Positions 5,721-6,383 of a stretch of 6,383 nt of DNA are shown here, in pieces (the first letter of the stretch is position 1; each line of letters opens with the position of its first letter). Position numbers and translations under genes: made by a program. Source of the stretch: Deltaproteobacteria bacterium (GTDB taxonomy: Bacteria > Desulfobacterota > DSM-4660 > Desulfatiglandales > HGW-15); the NCBI GenBank assembly GCA_016926135.1, contig JAFGPH010000193.1, positions 1-6,383 of the forward strand, written 5' to 3'. The notes below the pieces were generated by a model. That model did no database searches and had not been told where the DNA came from. It was given only the letters and a program-made list of their open reading frames with translations.

Positions 5721-6383
5721 TTAGAGCCGATAGATGGTAGGTCTGTCTTCCGAATCGATGTCAATCCCGACCGAATCCCCGGTCTTGAACCCCAACTCTT
5801 TAAAATGCCTGACGATCTGTTCGTGCCGCTCGCCACGCCAATAAACAGACCAGAGGGGGTTTCGGACGGTGTCGATACCGTAAGCATCGTGACTGCAAAG
5901 GTTGATCCGGATCCTTTCCTCGGCAATAAGAGTGTCTGCTTCGGACAGGAAGTAATCGATCATATACTGGTTGTTATTGAGGGCGTTGGAAAGCCTGGCC
6001 TGTAGTTCCGGTGTTTCATCGAGATAGTGATTGGCGATCTGATAGAGATCTTCCGGCACCTGGATGCACAACCCCAGGACACCGAACCGTTGATGACGCA
6101 AGGCGAAGTCTTCCAGCTCGGCCTCCTCGTCTGAGATGATTCCGAGGATGTCTTCGATGCCGGCCTCTTGGCCGTCCCCTCCAAGCACCATATTCTCACA
6201 TTTTTCGATGATCGTCAGGTAAAAGGCCCTGCTGTCCATGACATAGATCGAACGTTCACGATAGTTCCGTCTTTTTCGAATCCGCCGGATACCGTCCAAC
6301 TGGACGGATCGCTCGCTTTCTTTCTTTTCCAGCATGTCAATGCTGGATATATCCTTTGCCTGTACCACATGAATGACGCCGTC
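5721..6383 (-). CDS. Unrecognised hypothetical protein, 5' end open at window edge
   Basis: 220 residues are visible, ending at TAA 5721. The frame is open to the right edge, so the true start may lie outside. Internal start candidates are GTG 6368, ATG 6335 and ATG 6239 (MDSRAFYL); none has a clear ribosome binding site, which favours a start further upstream. The visible part begins with a basic stretch (RRIRKRRNYRER at about 33-44) followed by an acidic, mostly helical-looking region (for example GIEDILGIISDEEAELEDF) and ends in a more compact segment rich in aromatic and charged residues (NPLWSVYWRGERH, then GDSVGIDIDSEDRPTIYRL). There is no signal peptide or membrane helix in the visible part. 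I do not recognise a family. It lies 79 bases upstream of the methyltransferase fragment on the same strand and may be cotranscribed with it. Confidence 0.7.
   Translation of the reverse strand, partial: DGVIHVVQAKDISSIDMLEKKESERSVQLDGIRRIRKRRNYRERSIYVMDSRAFYLTIIEKCENMVLGGDGQEAGIEDILGIISDEEAELEDFALRHQRFGVLGLCIQVPEDLYQIANHYLDETPELQARLSNALNNNQYMIDYFLSEADTLIAEERIRINLCSHDAYGIDTVRNPLWSVYWRGERHEQIVRHFKELGFKTGDSVGIDIDSEDRPTIYRL

Noticed and set aside
5642..5926. N-terminal extension of the methyltransferase frame up to 5926
   Set aside because: It overlaps the end of the upstream gene in a different frame, and its residues are low-complexity Ser/Gly/Arg-rich with no family resemblance. ATG 5641 has a nearby AGGGG and precedes the recognisable sequence.

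Overview
All genes in this window lie on the minus strand and are closely packed. Reading in the direction of transcription, from high to low coordinates, they are: (1) the C-terminal part of an unrecognised protein, open at the right edge; (2) one open frame that joins a PrmA-like methyltransferase lacking its C-terminal part to a complete PaaI-family hotdog thioesterase; (3) a two-helix membrane protein with a DUF2760 domain; (4) a short Hsp70-family ATPase of 603 residues; (5) a second, paralogous Hsp70-family ATPase that runs off the left edge after 582 codons. I see no rRNA, tRNA, CRISPR array, insertion sequence or convincing terminator. The only gene-free stretches are 143 bases (3568-3710) and short gaps of about 79, 47 and 7 bases.

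The core of the region is a DUF2760-Hsp70-Hsp70 cassette. From memory of the families, DUF2760 proteins commonly sit beside YegD-like Hsp70 genes in Proteobacteria and their relatives. Both Hsp70s keep the ATP-binding signatures: phosphate-1 GIDLGTTN, phosphate-2 DVGGGT, the EEP connecting motif and a late FNGG motif. The complete copy has only a short C-terminal region and no recognisable helical lid. No J-domain protein or GrpE is visible. A plausible reading is a specialised chaperone or ATPase pair, possibly working with the membrane-anchored DUF2760 protein. Its substrate is unknown.

The most unusual feature is the methyltransferase-thioesterase junction. The PrmA-like part stops after the third strand of the Rossmann fold. 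It continues without a frame change into a thioesterase that has its own ATG and Shine-Dalgarno sequence. This could be a decayed methyltransferase, a real fusion, or an assembly misjoin.

The moderately GC-rich coding sequence, the DUF2760/Hsp70 pairing and the style of the PrmA-like N-terminus suggest a Gram-negative bacterium, perhaps of the Desulfobacterota/deltaproteobacterial kind. That placement is inference from remembered families and is weak.
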